This document shows, piece by piece, positions 12,201-24,427 of a stretch of 64,000 bases of DNA. Below the pieces are notes generated by a model, which saw only the letters and a program-made list of their open reading frames with translations, did not search any database and was not told where the DNA came from. Origin of the DNA: Spongilla lacustris (lineage: Eukaryota; Porifera; Demospongiae; Spongillida; Spongillidae); the NCBI GenBank assembly GCA_949361645.1, contig OX442435.1, forward strand, positions 3,396,220 through 3,460,219, given 5' to 3'. The position numbers and the translations under genes were made by a program. Numbering within the stretch: position 1 is the stretch's first letter; each line of letters begins with the position of its first letter.

Positions 12201-13568
12201 ACGGATACACAGAAGCCAGAACCACACAATCTACAATTCATACACTAAACTAGATGACACTCACTTTGGCTATCTTAGAATACTTGTCAAAGGTATTGTC
12301 ATCAATATACTTCGCACCTACAATTTCCTAGAAGAAAATTCGCGGGTGGTGTGGAGTGGAGCAGGGGTGAGGGGAGAACAGCAAGGGCACAAGGACATTT
12401 ACACAGAATAGAATAAGTTAAAAACATCTGGGACCCCACCTTAATATGCTCCAAGCCAGCATCCAATGAAGTCATGGAAGTAAACATGACATGCGTTGAG
12501 TCACCAACAAGGATGATGTCACTAAAATTAGACAGGCATCGCTTCACTTCACTGTGGCAGTTGGAAGATGAACATGAGAACAGAGTATCAGTGTGCTTGA
12601 ATTTCTAAACACAGTTACTGTGTAAGTGCAGTAGCTATTGTTTCAAAGCATTGTTATTAGAAGGGACATTCTAGGAGCACTTTATTAAAAACAACCCTTC
12701 CCTTCTCACTTGTACTTAAACATATCAAATTCAGCATCTTCAACATTTAAGAATCATAGTGGGCATTGCTGGATCCCATTAAATTAAACATGCTGCAAAG
12801 GTTGTTTTTTTTTTACAGAAACTGTCCCACATACATGCATACATGTATCTACACTGAAAATTGCGCATACACATATGCACAAATATTATTTTTAATGAAT
12901 AGGTCAATGCAAAGCCATTTCCATGCAGTAGGTAAAGTTACAAAGTTTAAATTGCCGACAGCATTGCATACATGTACATCCCACAAATGGTTGCAACAAA
13001 ATCTTACCAAATCTTACAAGTTCATAGCAAGTTACACATCATCTTTCCCATAGACTCTACTTTCTCGGGACGCTACAGCCCAGGGCCCTCGGGGAATCTA
13101 AATCACGTAGATCCCTCGGTTCCAGTGTCTAACTATTATTTTTTTATCTCATGCCAAGTCATGAAGTACAATCCGCCCACCCACTTAACACGTCACAGAA
13201 TACCCACTGCCTTCATCCACTACTAGTACATGTACCTTGCATGAAAGTAGTGCAAGAAGCATGTACGAGCGTGCCAGTGACCACCGCTCCATTCTCCGTC
13301 GTTGATTCGAGTCACACAGTCCGCTGATACAATACAAGCGCGCTTTAATTAAAATATAGTTTGTAGTGTCGCCTCTCCACTTACCAACACCATAATAAAC
13401 AAGTGCACACTTTTTGAAGATGCATGCACGATACATGTATTAAAGGTGATTTTGACTTATAGGCCTACCTGAATCACGAAATTTTATGAAAGCTGCAATT
13501 CCTAGGAGCAATACAGCAAACAGGCCGAGGTACCTCAGAGCTGCCGTATGTGGTACCTTGACTGCCAT
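9210..13568 (-). CDS. Unidentified multi-exon gene, signal-anchored protein (partial model)
   Basis: Exons inferred from open frame plus splice signals: 13469-13568 (ATG at 13568; first exon with a hydrophobic stretch L-F-A-V-L-L-L-G-I-A-A-F after about 15 residues, so a signal anchor or signal peptide); 12440-12604 (55 codons, four Cys, includes S-D-I-I-L-V-G-D-S-T); 12265-12327 (21 codons, Y-I-D-D-N-T-F-D); 10331-10408 (V-V-D-Q-P-T-Q-L-F-T-P-D-A); 9210-9382 (57 codons, ending K-Y-V-D-V-Y-G-L-C before GTAAGC). Phases agree within the 10331/9210 pair and the 12440/12265 pair, but the links from exon 1 and between 12265 and 10408 need exons I could not find. The Y-V-D-V-Y-G end faintly recalls GT10 fucosyltransferases, which are type II membrane enzymes; that is too weak to name it. 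Introns are full of ACATGT runs. Confidence 0.55.
11046..11073. repeat. (ACATGT)n palindromic microsatellite, longest type
   Basis: About five head-to-tail copies of the self-complementary hexamer ACATGT. It represents a very abundant dispersed class: runs of two to five units recur throughout 2.6-13 kb and 42-49.7 kb and are almost absent from coding exons. Each run can fold on itself. Confidence 0.9.
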
Positions 13569-13868
13569 CTCAATTACCTTCAGCACAGAACAATGTGGGC
13601 TAGCTGAAATTATAATACTATTAGATACCGCCCCTTTTTAATAGTGCTACTTTTTAATTTTGCCAAGTTTACTGTGCTACAGCATATATATGATTTAAAA
13701 GCATACCTAGCCAGTAGGCGCGGCTGGCCTATTATATTTCATTTAGTGTCCCTTACTGGGCGTCCGGTCTACTTCTATAGAATACAATCTATCATTAATC
13801 CAATGAAATGATATTGTCGTCATGAATAATACCAGTATATATATGCCGAAGCTATTAGCATAACTAAA

Positions 13869-16800
13869 TTAGTCCAAATAGTTCCTAGACTCAAGACTTT
13901 GCCCATAGTCCAGACAAAAGGTCGCTGTATAAGGAATACAGTTCAGGTAGGTGAAGTCATACCAGGTGTCTTGCCCAACATATAGCCACAGGAGGCACAC
14001 AACAAACAGAATGAGAGATGCCACTGAGGAGATCCCCATCATCACATACTTCAAGATAAGAGACTTGTCCTGCTTTTTGCGGAGGATACCAATGGAGTCA
14101 TCCTTCAGAGACTGATTTGCCGCAGTTTGCAGCAGCACAAGGTTATCATCATTCAACTGTTTGTACTGCACCACAATCCAGCCAAAGAAGAAGCCAAATA
14201 TGAACCCTCCAATGTGGGAGAAGTTATCCAGAAATGGTAACAGGACTCCCATCACCAAGGAAAGCCCCAGAATGGTTGACATTGTCATCAGCACAACCCA
14301 TGGCTTCTCCAAGTATGGGTATTCCATCAACAGAAATACAAAGATGTAGGCTATAATTCCAAAGACACTGGAACCTGGACCAACCTATATGGGAGCAATA
14401 AGAGAGGCATCCTCCTATCAATATAAACTATGAATAACAATAACGCAATGCATAAATATACAATTGCCCTAAAATGAATAGAGCACGATTTAAAAATCAA
14501 GCAGGGTAAACAGATTTTAAATTTAGGTTCCTTACCGATTCAACAATTACACATCAGCACATGAATTCAATCTACTAAACTCTGCAATTCATTATCCTTA
14601 TTATCAATTAACATTAATGCATCTAAGCTCAAAATATATTGTGTAGAAATTATGCTTACATATGCATGTATGTAGTTAACATCGTAATTCAAAAGTAAAA
14701 TATCTTGCGCATAAAAAAATTGCATTTGTAGCACTATAGAGATGTCATAAGGATCTAGATTAATTTATGCCTGTGTGCATCAGTTTACTACCTAAATGTT
14801 CATGTTGAGAAACATAAAGTTTTGTCTAATTAACAATATGATGCCAGTAATCTTTAGAGATGGGGGGGGGGGGGGGGGGGGGGGGTTAGTTCACACCATT
14901 AGTGATAGAACAGTGGCATGCAAAGAATTCATTTCAAACTGTGAAGACAAAAAAAAAATAGCAAATTAAATCTCACCTCGGGGTAGTATGGCACAAACAC
15001 AGCACTGACAATGTTTCCCCCAACACCACTTAGAATGTAAACCAAACATGTCTTCAACCAGCCAAGCCTCTTCTCGATGACTCGAAGAACAAAAAAACTG
15101 AATAACAGGCTGAGAACGATGTGTAAAATTCTGGCAGGAAGAAGGCAAAATTATAATGAAGGTTTAGCACAGTCTAGGCCATATAAATGGGCTGTACATC
15201 GCTGCAAAGTAGAAGCAGATGATAAACGCTATTACTGTACAAAGCCCTACATTTATATGAGTTGGTACAACCTTGATGCCCATGTGTACATGAGACCAAG
15301 AATGCATATTTATATACATACACATTGTAATGTACTGACTCATGAGTACATGTACAGTAACCAGCACATCTGGCATCTAAGTACAGTGCACTTGTATATC
15401 ATTCCTCATGTACATGTACACACAGTGTAATTCAAGGCTCAATTTCTTCACAATAATATGAGCTGGTTCAGCATAGTATAAGTACAATCACACACCCTGC
15501 ATGAAGAAACAGAGACAGCCATAACCTGTACACCTGGTCTGGATGGTTCTTGACAGCAAAGGGTATGAGGCCACAAACACCACTTAGGCAGTCCACCTGG
15601 ATACGAGACATGGCAACTAACAACTTATGATGTACAAACACTTACCTGTGAACAGAGGAAAGCATCAGAGTGATAGTGGCCCCCCAGAAAGTTGCAGTGC
15701 TCCAGGGTAGTGATAAGGCATGCTGCCTGAAATCCAACACAACATGGACGTCCCGTCAGTTCACAAGAAAGGTGAGGATATGTGGAATTTGCAGCTTGTA
15801 AACATATCTACACAGTACAAGAGGATTAATAACCCGTGTGCACTATAATGCTGAATACAAGGACACAACTAGCAGGAAAAGAACTGAAACACTTACAGGC
15901 CAATTTGATATGTTGGTATTCCATGCTGGGTTTTGGAATCTGTTGGGGTTTATGCAAGTACTAAGGCAAAAGACCACAATGTCAGTACAAGGAATGCTCC
16001 AATGTAAAAAAAATGCTTACGAAGGAGAGGTCCCACAGACTGCTCTAACAGGTGTAGTGCTCTCTGTATCATTGTATTGGTAGTAAAAGTCAGCATATGT
16101 AACCTGACATACATGTGAGTGATAAAAGGTCATATTATAATGCACTGGAACCTGGGCAGGTATATTGACATTCATGCATAAAAACATACAAACATTAAGC
16201 CCTCACTGGACAATCTGAGGCCGAGAGCACTTGGACACATCCAGACTTGTCCCTGCGTACACAGCAACCTGAGTTCGCTGCCTCATTCGCCCAGTCTGCC
16301 TCAATGGCTGTGTACAACTGTCTGTCTCTTCTCATGCATGGGGCATACTTGGCCCCCAGAAGAACAAGAGACCCCAAATCAGGCCCACCCCACACACTGC
16401 CAGTCACATTCTTCTTGGCTGCTTCTAGTGTCAGACTGCTGGTCTGAACAAATGCACTGGTGGTGGTGACATCCCATTGGTAAGGGGCAAAGCCATACAC
16501 AGACAAGGTGACGATCATGATGATGATGTGCACAAACATGAGCCAGTAGGTGAAGTATGGCCTGGGGACAAGGGATGACTGCTATAGTTGGAATGAATCC
16601 TATCTGTAAATCTCACCTCTGCTTGCCTATTTCATGAAGATATCGATGCTTCTCAAGATTGACATATTTGTACCTCAGGTGCAAGAGGCCCTCAATACTC
16701 TGCTGCTTCAGCCAACTCTCCTTCACATACTTATAATCTTCCACAAGGCCATCTGGTACATCCAAGCCAAGGTCATGTTCTGCTGCCTTCTACACATCAT

Positions 16801-18271
16801 AAAGATACCAAAATATGAGTGTGTATGTCCACATAATTATGATTTCATGGCAGGTTGCTAAAGCAACCTGACAGTGAGGAAACTAACTGGAATTCCTTGC
16901 TGCTTCTCAATGTACTTTTCTTTCTTCTTGAGAGATAAGTAAACCAGTTTCCACCAGTCTTGTTTTATAGTTGAGGCATGTGGAATGTGATTGATGCCTT
17001 TCAGAAGAGAAGAATATCACTAACTACAGCTGGACGATTATTATTATGAATTATGCACACATACGTCAAATACACAACTAACTACACCAAACATTTATAT
17101 GTACTAAAAAATAACAAATAGAGAAAATAAAAGTGCATTCATTATATTTACCTGCTCTGCCACCTCCATTTAATTGGTGCAACTGTTGCTGATGACCCTC
17201 CATCATGCAACTTTGTACATACTTCCAGTGCTGGTTCTCATAGTCAGACATTTCCAATCCTAATAATCTGCACAGCAATGGCAGTATGAGAAATCAGTGA
17301 CTCAATGCATGTGCACACGCATGTCGTAGAGTTGCAAAGCACTTTGTTGCATGGTGTGTCACTGAGGCAGCAGTTATACTAGGGTAACATGCAAGGGCCT
17401 TTTCCAGTAACCACAATATGCATGATACTGATGGTTGAGTAGTACAGTAGTGGTATACAACGATTCGCTTGTTGTACTAATTTAGAAAAAAATAATATAT
17501 ATATATATATATAATATTATTATTATTATTATTTAAATAAGCCATGAGCTCTGGCCACCCTCTAAGGTCATCTCAGCATGATTTTGGTACGGGCCAATGC
17601 TGGAGCTATTGTTATGAGATCGTACCTGCCATCATCTGCGTTTAATGGACGGCTTATAATAGTAACATTAGTGTTATAGCTGTAATTTATAATCATAGTG
17701 TTCTTGTACAGCAATAATTGTTAACTATGTATGTGTGAGTTTTTAAAAAATACAATAATTATTAATAATTTATATATATATATGATAGAGTTTAGTGGTT
17801 ATGAGTTGCATGGGTGAGGAATTAGCCTACTATGTCAGTAAGCGCATGCATCTGATCAAGTGGTCATGCTTTCTGACTGATCTTATCAGCATAACTGATC
17901 GATGTTTCGTTTTTAATTTACACGGATCGGAGTTTTAAAAGTCGTCAGTGCGATATACAATGCACTGCATGAGGCCGGCGCGCCCTGGCTTGCGAGAGTT
18001 GGTTATATGCATGGGGGATCCACACAATATTGCATGGGAACGGTTACCTTTGTATGCCTCGTTTCGCTCTCAGGAGACTCCATGTATTCGTCGGGTTTTT
18101 TACAATACGGCTGTCCTTGTTGCCATGCACGGCCTGTCTCATAACTCTCCACAATTGTGATCCGTTTCTCTTAGCCGGCTTGTTACGCTCGCCGTTATCT
18201 GGTGACAGTGATGAGTTTCGCGCCTCCAAAACAAAGGCCCCGTCGTCCGGGGTACTAACATTGGTATTCAT
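13869..18271 (-). CDS. RHBDF: iRhom gene 1: inactive rhomboid, 11 exons, 685 aa
   Basis: Exons: 18048-18271 (ATG at 18271), 17152-17267, 16888-16997, 16617-16789, 16207-16561, 16021-16103, 15897-15960, 15646-15807, 15496-15596, 14977-15130, 13869-14384 (stop). They total 2058 nt in one frame with GT-AG borders. The cytoplasmic N-terminus is short; a [12 protein letters not shown] segment matches the family's conserved cytosolic block. Then TM1 (P-Y-F-T-Y-W), a Cys-rich luminal domain ([21 protein letters not shown]) and the rhomboid core ([22 protein letters not shown]). Rhomboid proteases need G-x-S-G; here it is G-P-G-S-S, with the iRhom proline and no Ser at that place, so it is catalytically dead. 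The TM6 His is kept (N-F-S-H-I-G-G). iRhoms escort ADAM17 and EGF-type ligands in the ER/Golgi; that role is inferred from the family. Confidence 0.93.
14862..14885. repeat. Poly-G tract (24 nt) in an iRhom gene 1 intron
   Basis: An uninterrupted G run inside the intron between exons 10 and 11 of iRhom gene 1. The gene is on the minus strand, so the pre-mRNA carries poly-C. Confidence 0.95.
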
Positions 18272-19577
18272 ATTTTTCTGTTTCTTTGTTCACACCAGCT
18301 GTAGGTCTACAAGGATTACATGCACACACATAATGTTCAAAACTGTCACCACTTCTGTCCTTGCGGTTTCTTTACAGACCGCTAATTCAGCACAACCGGA
18401 TATCCTGAGAAAACCACTATTAATACATGCACATTCCCCAGAATTGAAGTACAGTGCGCCACCAATTTTAAGATCTACAGCCATATGCAATAATGCAATT
18501 ATTGCCCACAAAGTGGGTATAGTCACATGGCATTAGAATCTGTTTTGCTTGAGCGGTCAAATGCCTCGGAAAGAACGTGACAAACAAAACAAAAATCCAT
18601 ACCAAAAAAAAACTTGAACAACTTTGAAAAACCTTAGCTTTAAACTTGATCGGTGCAAAAATAATAACTTCGGCCATATCACCAATATGATGGTTGCACC
18701 GGAATGTTAATTGGTGCGATAGCAACTGAAAAAGTGGCCATAGTTCCCAGACGCTGATCGCATATTCCCAATAAGTCTTAATTAGGAGTCCATTGATCTT
18801 ACTGATGGTAACAGAAACTATATCAGGACCCACTACCGTGGGTCCTATGTAGGATTGCCTTAGGATTTGCTTAGGTGGGCGTGGTTTTGGATCGAGCGTT
18901 TTAAAACGGTAACGAAGCGTTGCCTTTACTCCCCAGCTCGTCTATAATCTATCACAAACATGACTGATGTGCACATATAACGTGAGCTTCGCTAAACAGT
19001 GCAGTTTACCTTGAGTGACAAGTAGGCGCCTAAATTCCGCCATTTAATTTTTCGTTCTTCCGTTCATCACGTAGAACTCGCGACAGGAACGTCGTAAGAA
19101 GACTAGATTAGCTTTAAAAAGTTGCATTTGATTTCCAAACGTGCCCTTTCATACAAATAAGACCTAAAGTTGTTAGTTGGTGATGAAATGGCGTGAAATG
19201 ACCTAAGCAGGTGCAATTCATTATCGGTGATATTTTTCGTTGCCTAGCAGTATGCATTATGACGCCACACACGCGCTTAATTTACTGTTGCCAGGCTACG
19301 CACACAGCTGCAGATATGTTTACAACAGGCGGTTCTAATTCAGCAAAGGTGACCAAGCCAAAGAAAACGGCTCGTTAACAAGGAGAACTCTGAGTTTAAG
19401 GTATCCAAAGAACAAAGGTAGACCTATCAATAAAAATTAAAAAGAGGCCTATATACTCAGATTACCCGATACCAATAAGAGGAATCTAAGTGTCCTATGC
19501 ATTGCAATGAATGCACTATTAAGCCACATATTATATTGACTGAACACTCCTGGCAGGGGGGAAAAAAATTAGGGGAA
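18272..19577. other. Upstream region of iRhom gene 1; no gene assigned
   Basis: Presumed promoter side of iRhom gene 1. Reading frames at 18290-18833 show no recognisable domain. A small plus-strand frame opens at 19317 (M-F-T-T-G-G-S-N-S-A-K) and stops within 20 codons, possibly a first exon with a donor at GGTGACC; this is not supported further. Confidence 0.4.
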
Positions 19578-19872
19578 CAAGTAAATCAAAAACTTCTCTA
19601 TCGAGAAAGCGATTGGTAGTATGTAGGATTGGTGGTGCAAAAAGCAAGGAAACAAGGTACAGTATGTTAAAGTGAGGTTTGGTAGGATCCTACAACTATA
19701 ACAGTCCTACATTTTGCAAATAGGCATCTTCATTTGCAAATTCAGGACTGTGAGTTGTAGGATCCTGCCAAACCTCACTTTAACATACTGTACCTTGTTT
19801 CCTTGCTTTTTGCACCACCAATCCTACATACCACCAATCACTTTCTCGATAGAGAAGTTTTTGATTTACTTG
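19578..19872. repeat. MITE-like inverted repeat (~295 bp), same family as 2691-2967
   Basis: The left end CAAGTAAATC and the right end GATTTACTTG are exact reverse complements, and the arms match over about 120 bp each. The outer ~70 bp match the family at 2691-2967 (GAGAAAG, then GGTGGTGCAAAAAG, then GGAAACAAGG), while the inner ~60 bp per arm are unrelated to that copy. Confidence 0.9.
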
Positions 19873-20061
19873 TATACAGAATGTACCTATTATAACATGG
19901 GTCCAATGGGCACTCAAGCACGTGACCATAATCAATGAATATTAAATTTGGTTGGCAAATGTACATGTATTGTCCGAAATGTATTATCCGTGCCTAAGTA
20001 GTTGCTGTGCGATTGGTTGTAAAAGTCACCATGGTGAACAATTTTCTACTGTATGAGAGTT

Positions 20062-20460
20062 ACTTCCATAACTCTCGATACCACTACCCCACCCACTTAT
20101 TACCTAATACCACTACCCCACCCCCTTACTACCTCCACTACCCCACCCCCTTGCTACCACTACCCACCCCCTTACTACCTAATACCACTACCCCACCCCC
20201 TTGCTACCTAATACCACTACCCCACCCCCTTATTACCTAATACCACTACCCCACCCCCTTACTACCTCCACTACCCCACCCCCTTGCTACCACTACCCAC
20301 CCCCTTACTACCTAATACCACTATCCCACCCCCTTGCTACCTAATACCACTACCCCACCCCCTTATTACCTAATACCACTACCCCTCCCACTTATTACTT
20401 AATACCACTACCCCCTACCTAATACTACTACCTGCTTAAACCCTTAATAGCACGGGTGTT
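20062..20460. repeat. C-rich minisatellite arm, copy 1
   Basis: About 13 variable units (25-29 bp) of the minisatellite whose G-strand form contains G5TG4TAGTGGTA and TTAGGTAGTAA. Here it is in C-strand orientation and ends in the junction CTTAAACCCTTAATAG, as in the copies at 25404 and 33620, but the usual core does not follow. It is therefore a solo left arm. Confidence 0.92.
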
Positions 20461-21279
20461 TCACAGCGGACATTTACGGATATTTAGATGTCCAATTGCA
20501 CATTTACGTAAAAATGATTTTGGTAGCTCATTAACGGGCTAACATTTTCAAGGCCTGTTTCCGCTACAACCCAGTTTCACTACGCCTCTCTATTGATAAT
20601 TCCAAGCATAGTATTAGTCTAAGCACAAACTCAAATCAACTGCTCACATGTTAACAGCATTCCAACATACGGCGCCACGTTTCTACTACTTTCTAGTAAT
20701 CACGTGCCCCTTAATTCGTTACGAGTGCATCTTTTGGTGGGCTATTTGTGAGGCTCTCGAACTTCCAGGTGAGTTGTGACGATAAAATACAAAATCTAGG
20801 GGCATTGTAAAACAATCTAAGCTGGGTCATGTCTCGAGACGCAATTTCTAGGGCATACAAAATCGCGGCTGAAATCTATGAATAATTATCAACATCTTGG
20901 TTTTTATATATGCTTTGCGATGGACTTCCATAACAGTTAGCTTACAAAACATTGCAGGGTGTGTGGTGGGAGGTTGGTGGTGGCTAATAAGTCAAAAAGA
21001 ACAACTCCATATTTTACAAAAAGGAGCTTAAACTAGCTTTTGGTATCGATGATCATATTGAGATCCACCCATAATCGTTCTGCAAACCATGTAAGCTAAG
21101 GGAGGGTGTTAAATGCTTTGAGGCAGAAAAAGCTAATACCATTTAAAAGTTTGGTCATGCCCTGCAAGTGGAAAGCCCATACCGTAGACAAGTGTGAAGT
21201 GAGTGAGGAGCAAATTATAACTGAATTTAATTGCATGATCACATTTAGGTTTGCCAGCATTTTGAGGTGCTGGTGAAAG
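20461..21279. other. Non-coding stretch, nothing recognised
   Basis: No gene, tandem array or inverted repeat was found between the solo minisatellite arm and the RING fragment. Confidence 0.5.
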
Positions 21280-21696
21280 GTGGTACGAAGAAAAAAATGT
21301 GAAAAAACATACTGCCAAATGTCAAGTGAATCACTACAGTCATTATTTACACATATTGGGTACATTGCACCAGTATCGATTTCAACCAGTGTCATGCCAG
21401 CTGCTACACAATCAGTTTCTGCCATCAACTATCTAAAGTGTCCATTCTGCCTTTGTATTCTGCACAGACCAGTAGAGCTACCGTGCCAAAGTCTTGTCTG
21501 TGCAGAGTGACATTGTCGGCAAACAACACGTTCCAGTTGCCATGACAACTCACCTTCAACTGCTGCCAGCATAAATGCAGCTCCTGACGTCTTCTTGTCC
21601 CTCCTAAGTGATGTATTGCTTCAATGCAACACATGTAAAACAGACCTTCCAGCAGGAGCCATGTTTGCAACACCATCTCCTTCAGGTAAACGTACG
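21280..21696 (+). pseudogene. RING-type zinc-finger fragment of a probable transposon protein, with premature TGA
   Basis: The frame reads into a RING-like block: L-K-C-P-F-C-L-C-I-L-H-R-P-V-E-L-P-C-Q-S-L-V-C-A-E, then TGA (21508-21510) exactly where the next Cys of a C-x2-C pair is expected, then H-C-R-Q-T. The same frame stays open past the stop (P-D-V-F-L-S-L-L-S-D-V-L-L-Q-C-N-T-C-K) to a possible donor near 21693. The order RING, spacer, then F-L-S-L-L-S-D-V-x-L-x-C resembles the RING region of RAG1 and of RAG1-N-like transposon proteins of invertebrates (inference from pattern). It is broken by the stop, and no catalytic core is visible nearby. Confidence 0.5.
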
Positions 21697-21770
21697 TACC
21701 ATCTGTAATTCAAAATTCAAAGAATGCTGTCTGAAAGCCCAGAGCCCAAATGTTTTGCAGATTCCATCTT

Positions 21771-21798
21771 GGGGGGGGGGGGGGGGGGGGGGGGGGGG
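21771..21798. repeat. Poly-G tract (28 nt)
   Basis: Uninterrupted G run after the RING-fragment region. Confidence 0.95.
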
Positions 21799-22729
21799 AA
21801 GAGTAAGTACATTTGTACAGCAATAATAATTACATGAACTACTCACCATCATTCCAGCCAATAACTCTTGTAAGGGTTACAAAAGGTCAAGGCGTCGTCA
21901 AGGCCAAAGTTAAGCATCAAAGCCGGTGAACTTTGAGTAATTACCGCAAAGACCTTCAACAAGTGAGGCACATACTGAATGATGATTGGTGGATACGAAA
22001 TGTGGCCCAGCAGTATCCTGTTCTCCTCATGGATGCTCAGCAGGCTGCAGACACATTTGAAGGGGCATTTGCTAGGCTTGGAGCATGCCACTCCATCCAT
22101 GACCAATGTTTTGTAACTGACTGACAGATGATAAATGTGGAGAGAGAGAGTTAGTATATAGCAACATGACGTCATAGCTGTGGATGGCTATTAACTATGT
22201 GATCATTTTTCGCTATTGAACTACTTAGAACCAATTTCCCCATGGCCAATGAAAATATCTCACCCAAAATGCACCTATTAGAGGAGCACAGTGACACAGC
22301 TACAGTTGAGTGGGTGAGAAGATACAACTTATGATTTGGCATGCTGGGTGAACAAGGTGCTGAATCAATTCACCCGCGATTCAACGCACTGAACACCATC
22401 TACAGTACGGTCAGGGTGTATCGTCAAAGAGCGCTTTATAAGTATTGCTCCTGACTCAATCCGTGCTCAGCCACCACCCACAAAGAGAAAGGAAAACGTA
22501 CGCCGGCCAAAACACGTTGCTGCTTCATAGCATAGTGGATTTATACCGGGCCGCCATACATGCGCGCAGCACACACTTGATAATGTTTGCACGTTACTTT
22601 TTGAAGCATACAAATCGCGTCTCAGAAAATAAGTACCATAAAACGAAAGCTCGATCTATGTACAATACTCTGTAAAAGTCGTTTCTCAACTGGAAGTTCG
22701 CACGCTGGAGACTAACTAGTTTTGAAAAC
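21799..22729. other. Non-coding stretch, nothing recognised
   Basis: Short frames exist on both strands (for example 21933-22124 plus) but have no recognisable domain, no convincing splice structure and no relation to the RING fragment that I can show. Confidence 0.45.
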
Positions 22730-23014
22730 CTACCTCCGCGTAAGTAGGCCGCTTGTGAACGACACTTCTCCAGAGCGTAACATTTCTTGATGCCCAAACA
22801 CACCTTGTTCAGTAGAGCACAGTTTCATCTTCAACAATACCTCGTCTAAAAGGTCACCACGTGTTCCATTCAGTAACTGTACAGCGAATTCCAACGGGTA
22901 CAAATCATTACAACCGTTGCTAGGTGAGATAATTGCCATTTCAAAATTTCGGGGCGTAGGTCTGAATGTCCACCATTGATTGAAACACTCGTGAATAGAA
23001 GCATAAATGTGCAA
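22730..23014 (-). CDS. Hypothetical minus-strand ORF/exon, 94 aa
   Basis: An open frame with balanced composition (F-N-Q-W-W-T-F-R-P; L-L-N-G-T-R-G-D-L-L-D-E-V-L-L-K-M) that is not repeat-derived, unlike most frames nearby. Its upstream end abuts the minisatellite-element core (from 23006), so it may be an old coding fragment cut by that insertion. No family recognised. Confidence 0.25.
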   Translation of the reverse strand: MHIYASIHECFNQWWTFRPTPRNFEMAIISPSNGCNDLYPLEFAVQLLNGTRGDLLDEVLLKMKLCSTEQGVFGHQEMLRSGEVSFTSGLLTRR

Positions 23015-23600
23015 ATTTAATTAATCAGAAGTCATAGAACTGTTGTACCATAATGTCACCGTAGGGTTGGAAGTATAAATTGATATTAATCTTATTGCTA
23101 TTTATGATCGATCACCCCTCCACCCTTCCCCTAAGGGCAACGCCCTTGCTCACCTTCACATTTTGTAAAGACTAAGTAATGGGGGTGGGGTAGTGGTATA
23201 GGTAGTAAGGGGGTGGGGTAATGGTTTCAGTAGTGGTATAAGGTAATAAGGGGGTGGGGTAGTGGTATTAGGTAATAAGGGGGGTGGGGTAGTGGTATAA
23301 AGTGATAAGGGGGTGGGGTAGTGGTATAGGTACAAAGGGGTGGGTAATGGTATAAGGTAAAAAATAACGGGGGTGAGTTAGTGGTATTAGTAAGGGGGCG
23401 GGATATGGTATTAGGTAATAAGGGTGTGGGGTAATGGTATAAGGGGGGTGTTAGTGGTATTAAGTAGTAAGGGGGTTGGGTAGGGGTATTAGATAGTAAA
23501 AGGATGGAGTAGTGGTATTAGGTAGTTAGGGGGTGTGGTAGTGGTATAGGTAAAAAGGGGGTGGGGTAGTGGTATTAGGTAAGAAGAAGGTGGGTAAACT
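23006..23600. repeat. Minisatellite foldback element, copy 2 (core + G-rich arm)
   Basis: The core (23006-23180) begins TGCAAATTTAATTAATCAGA and includes ACCCCTCCACCCTTCCCCT and CATTTTGTAAAGACTAAG. It is followed by about 15 degenerate G-strand units to about 23590. The same core-then-arm order occurs at 25490 and 33780. The left (C-strand) arm is absent. Confidence 0.9.
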
Positions 23601-24427
23601 GCGTAGAGCTGAGGTTGTCTGATGTGTTGCTGCTTAAAGCCAAGCTTAAGCTAAGGTGAGTAAATGAAGAAAGCTACATCTACATGCATGCCATGCAGGT
23701 ATATAGTGTAGGGATAGAGGGAGGGAATGTGCTCCTTTGTCCTCCCTCCTCAAGTAGAATTATATAAAATCTAATCTTGCATGCATGTTGAGGGCTTTGA
23801 CAGAGGAAAACCAGCTGCCTTCAAATAACAGTTGCAGCTGTTCTTTCCTCTTTTCTCTGTAAAGAGGCACAGTCTGCATTTTCCATTTTATAGGAATGGC
23901 TGGTGCTTTGTGGAACGGCAGGTTATAGATATTGTGTATGTATGTGCATTGTTGGTGTATCTTATGCATCTATGTATTATAATTATACAATAATTGCACA
24001 CTCATAATTGCTTGAATGGATGTATTCAATTATTTCTTTCTACTTAACAGAATGACAATGCATGACAAGACTATTTATCGTGTATACATGCTATGGTTGA
24101 AAAGTTCTATTACATCCTTGTCATTGGAATGTGGTCATAAAAAACCCTGTGTATTTGTATGGGTGGGATGCCTATGTATTGTAATTAGGCTGTATCACAC
24201 AATCATATACAGCACTGTGCACTGACAACTAATTGATTTCATTTCTTTTTAGTGTACATCAAAACAGTTTGTATAGCACATTGCTAGGGCAGAGCTTATA
24301 ATTTCCTGTTACAAGAGAGTCCTTCATTCAAATAACTTTTGGCTGGATCATGATTACAGTTGAGCACACCCAATCCCTTTCTGTGAATGTGTTTGACAGG
24401 AAATTCTCCACAATACAAATGTAGGTA

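Noticed and set aside
18030..18536. 168-aa plus-strand frame
   Set aside because: Overlaps the first exon of iRhom gene 1 on the other strand, has no domain, and composition looks like a shadow frame.
21508..21510. TGA as a selenocysteine codon in the RING fragment
   Set aside because: A Cys position with TGA is suggestive, but the surrounding region is a transposon-like fragment with no selenocysteine insertion element that I can recognise; a nonsense mutation is simpler.
21849..22175. G-L-C-G-N-Y motif suggesting a von Willebrand D domain on the minus strand
   Set aside because: A six-residue coincidence in a frame with nearby stops and no Cys pattern.
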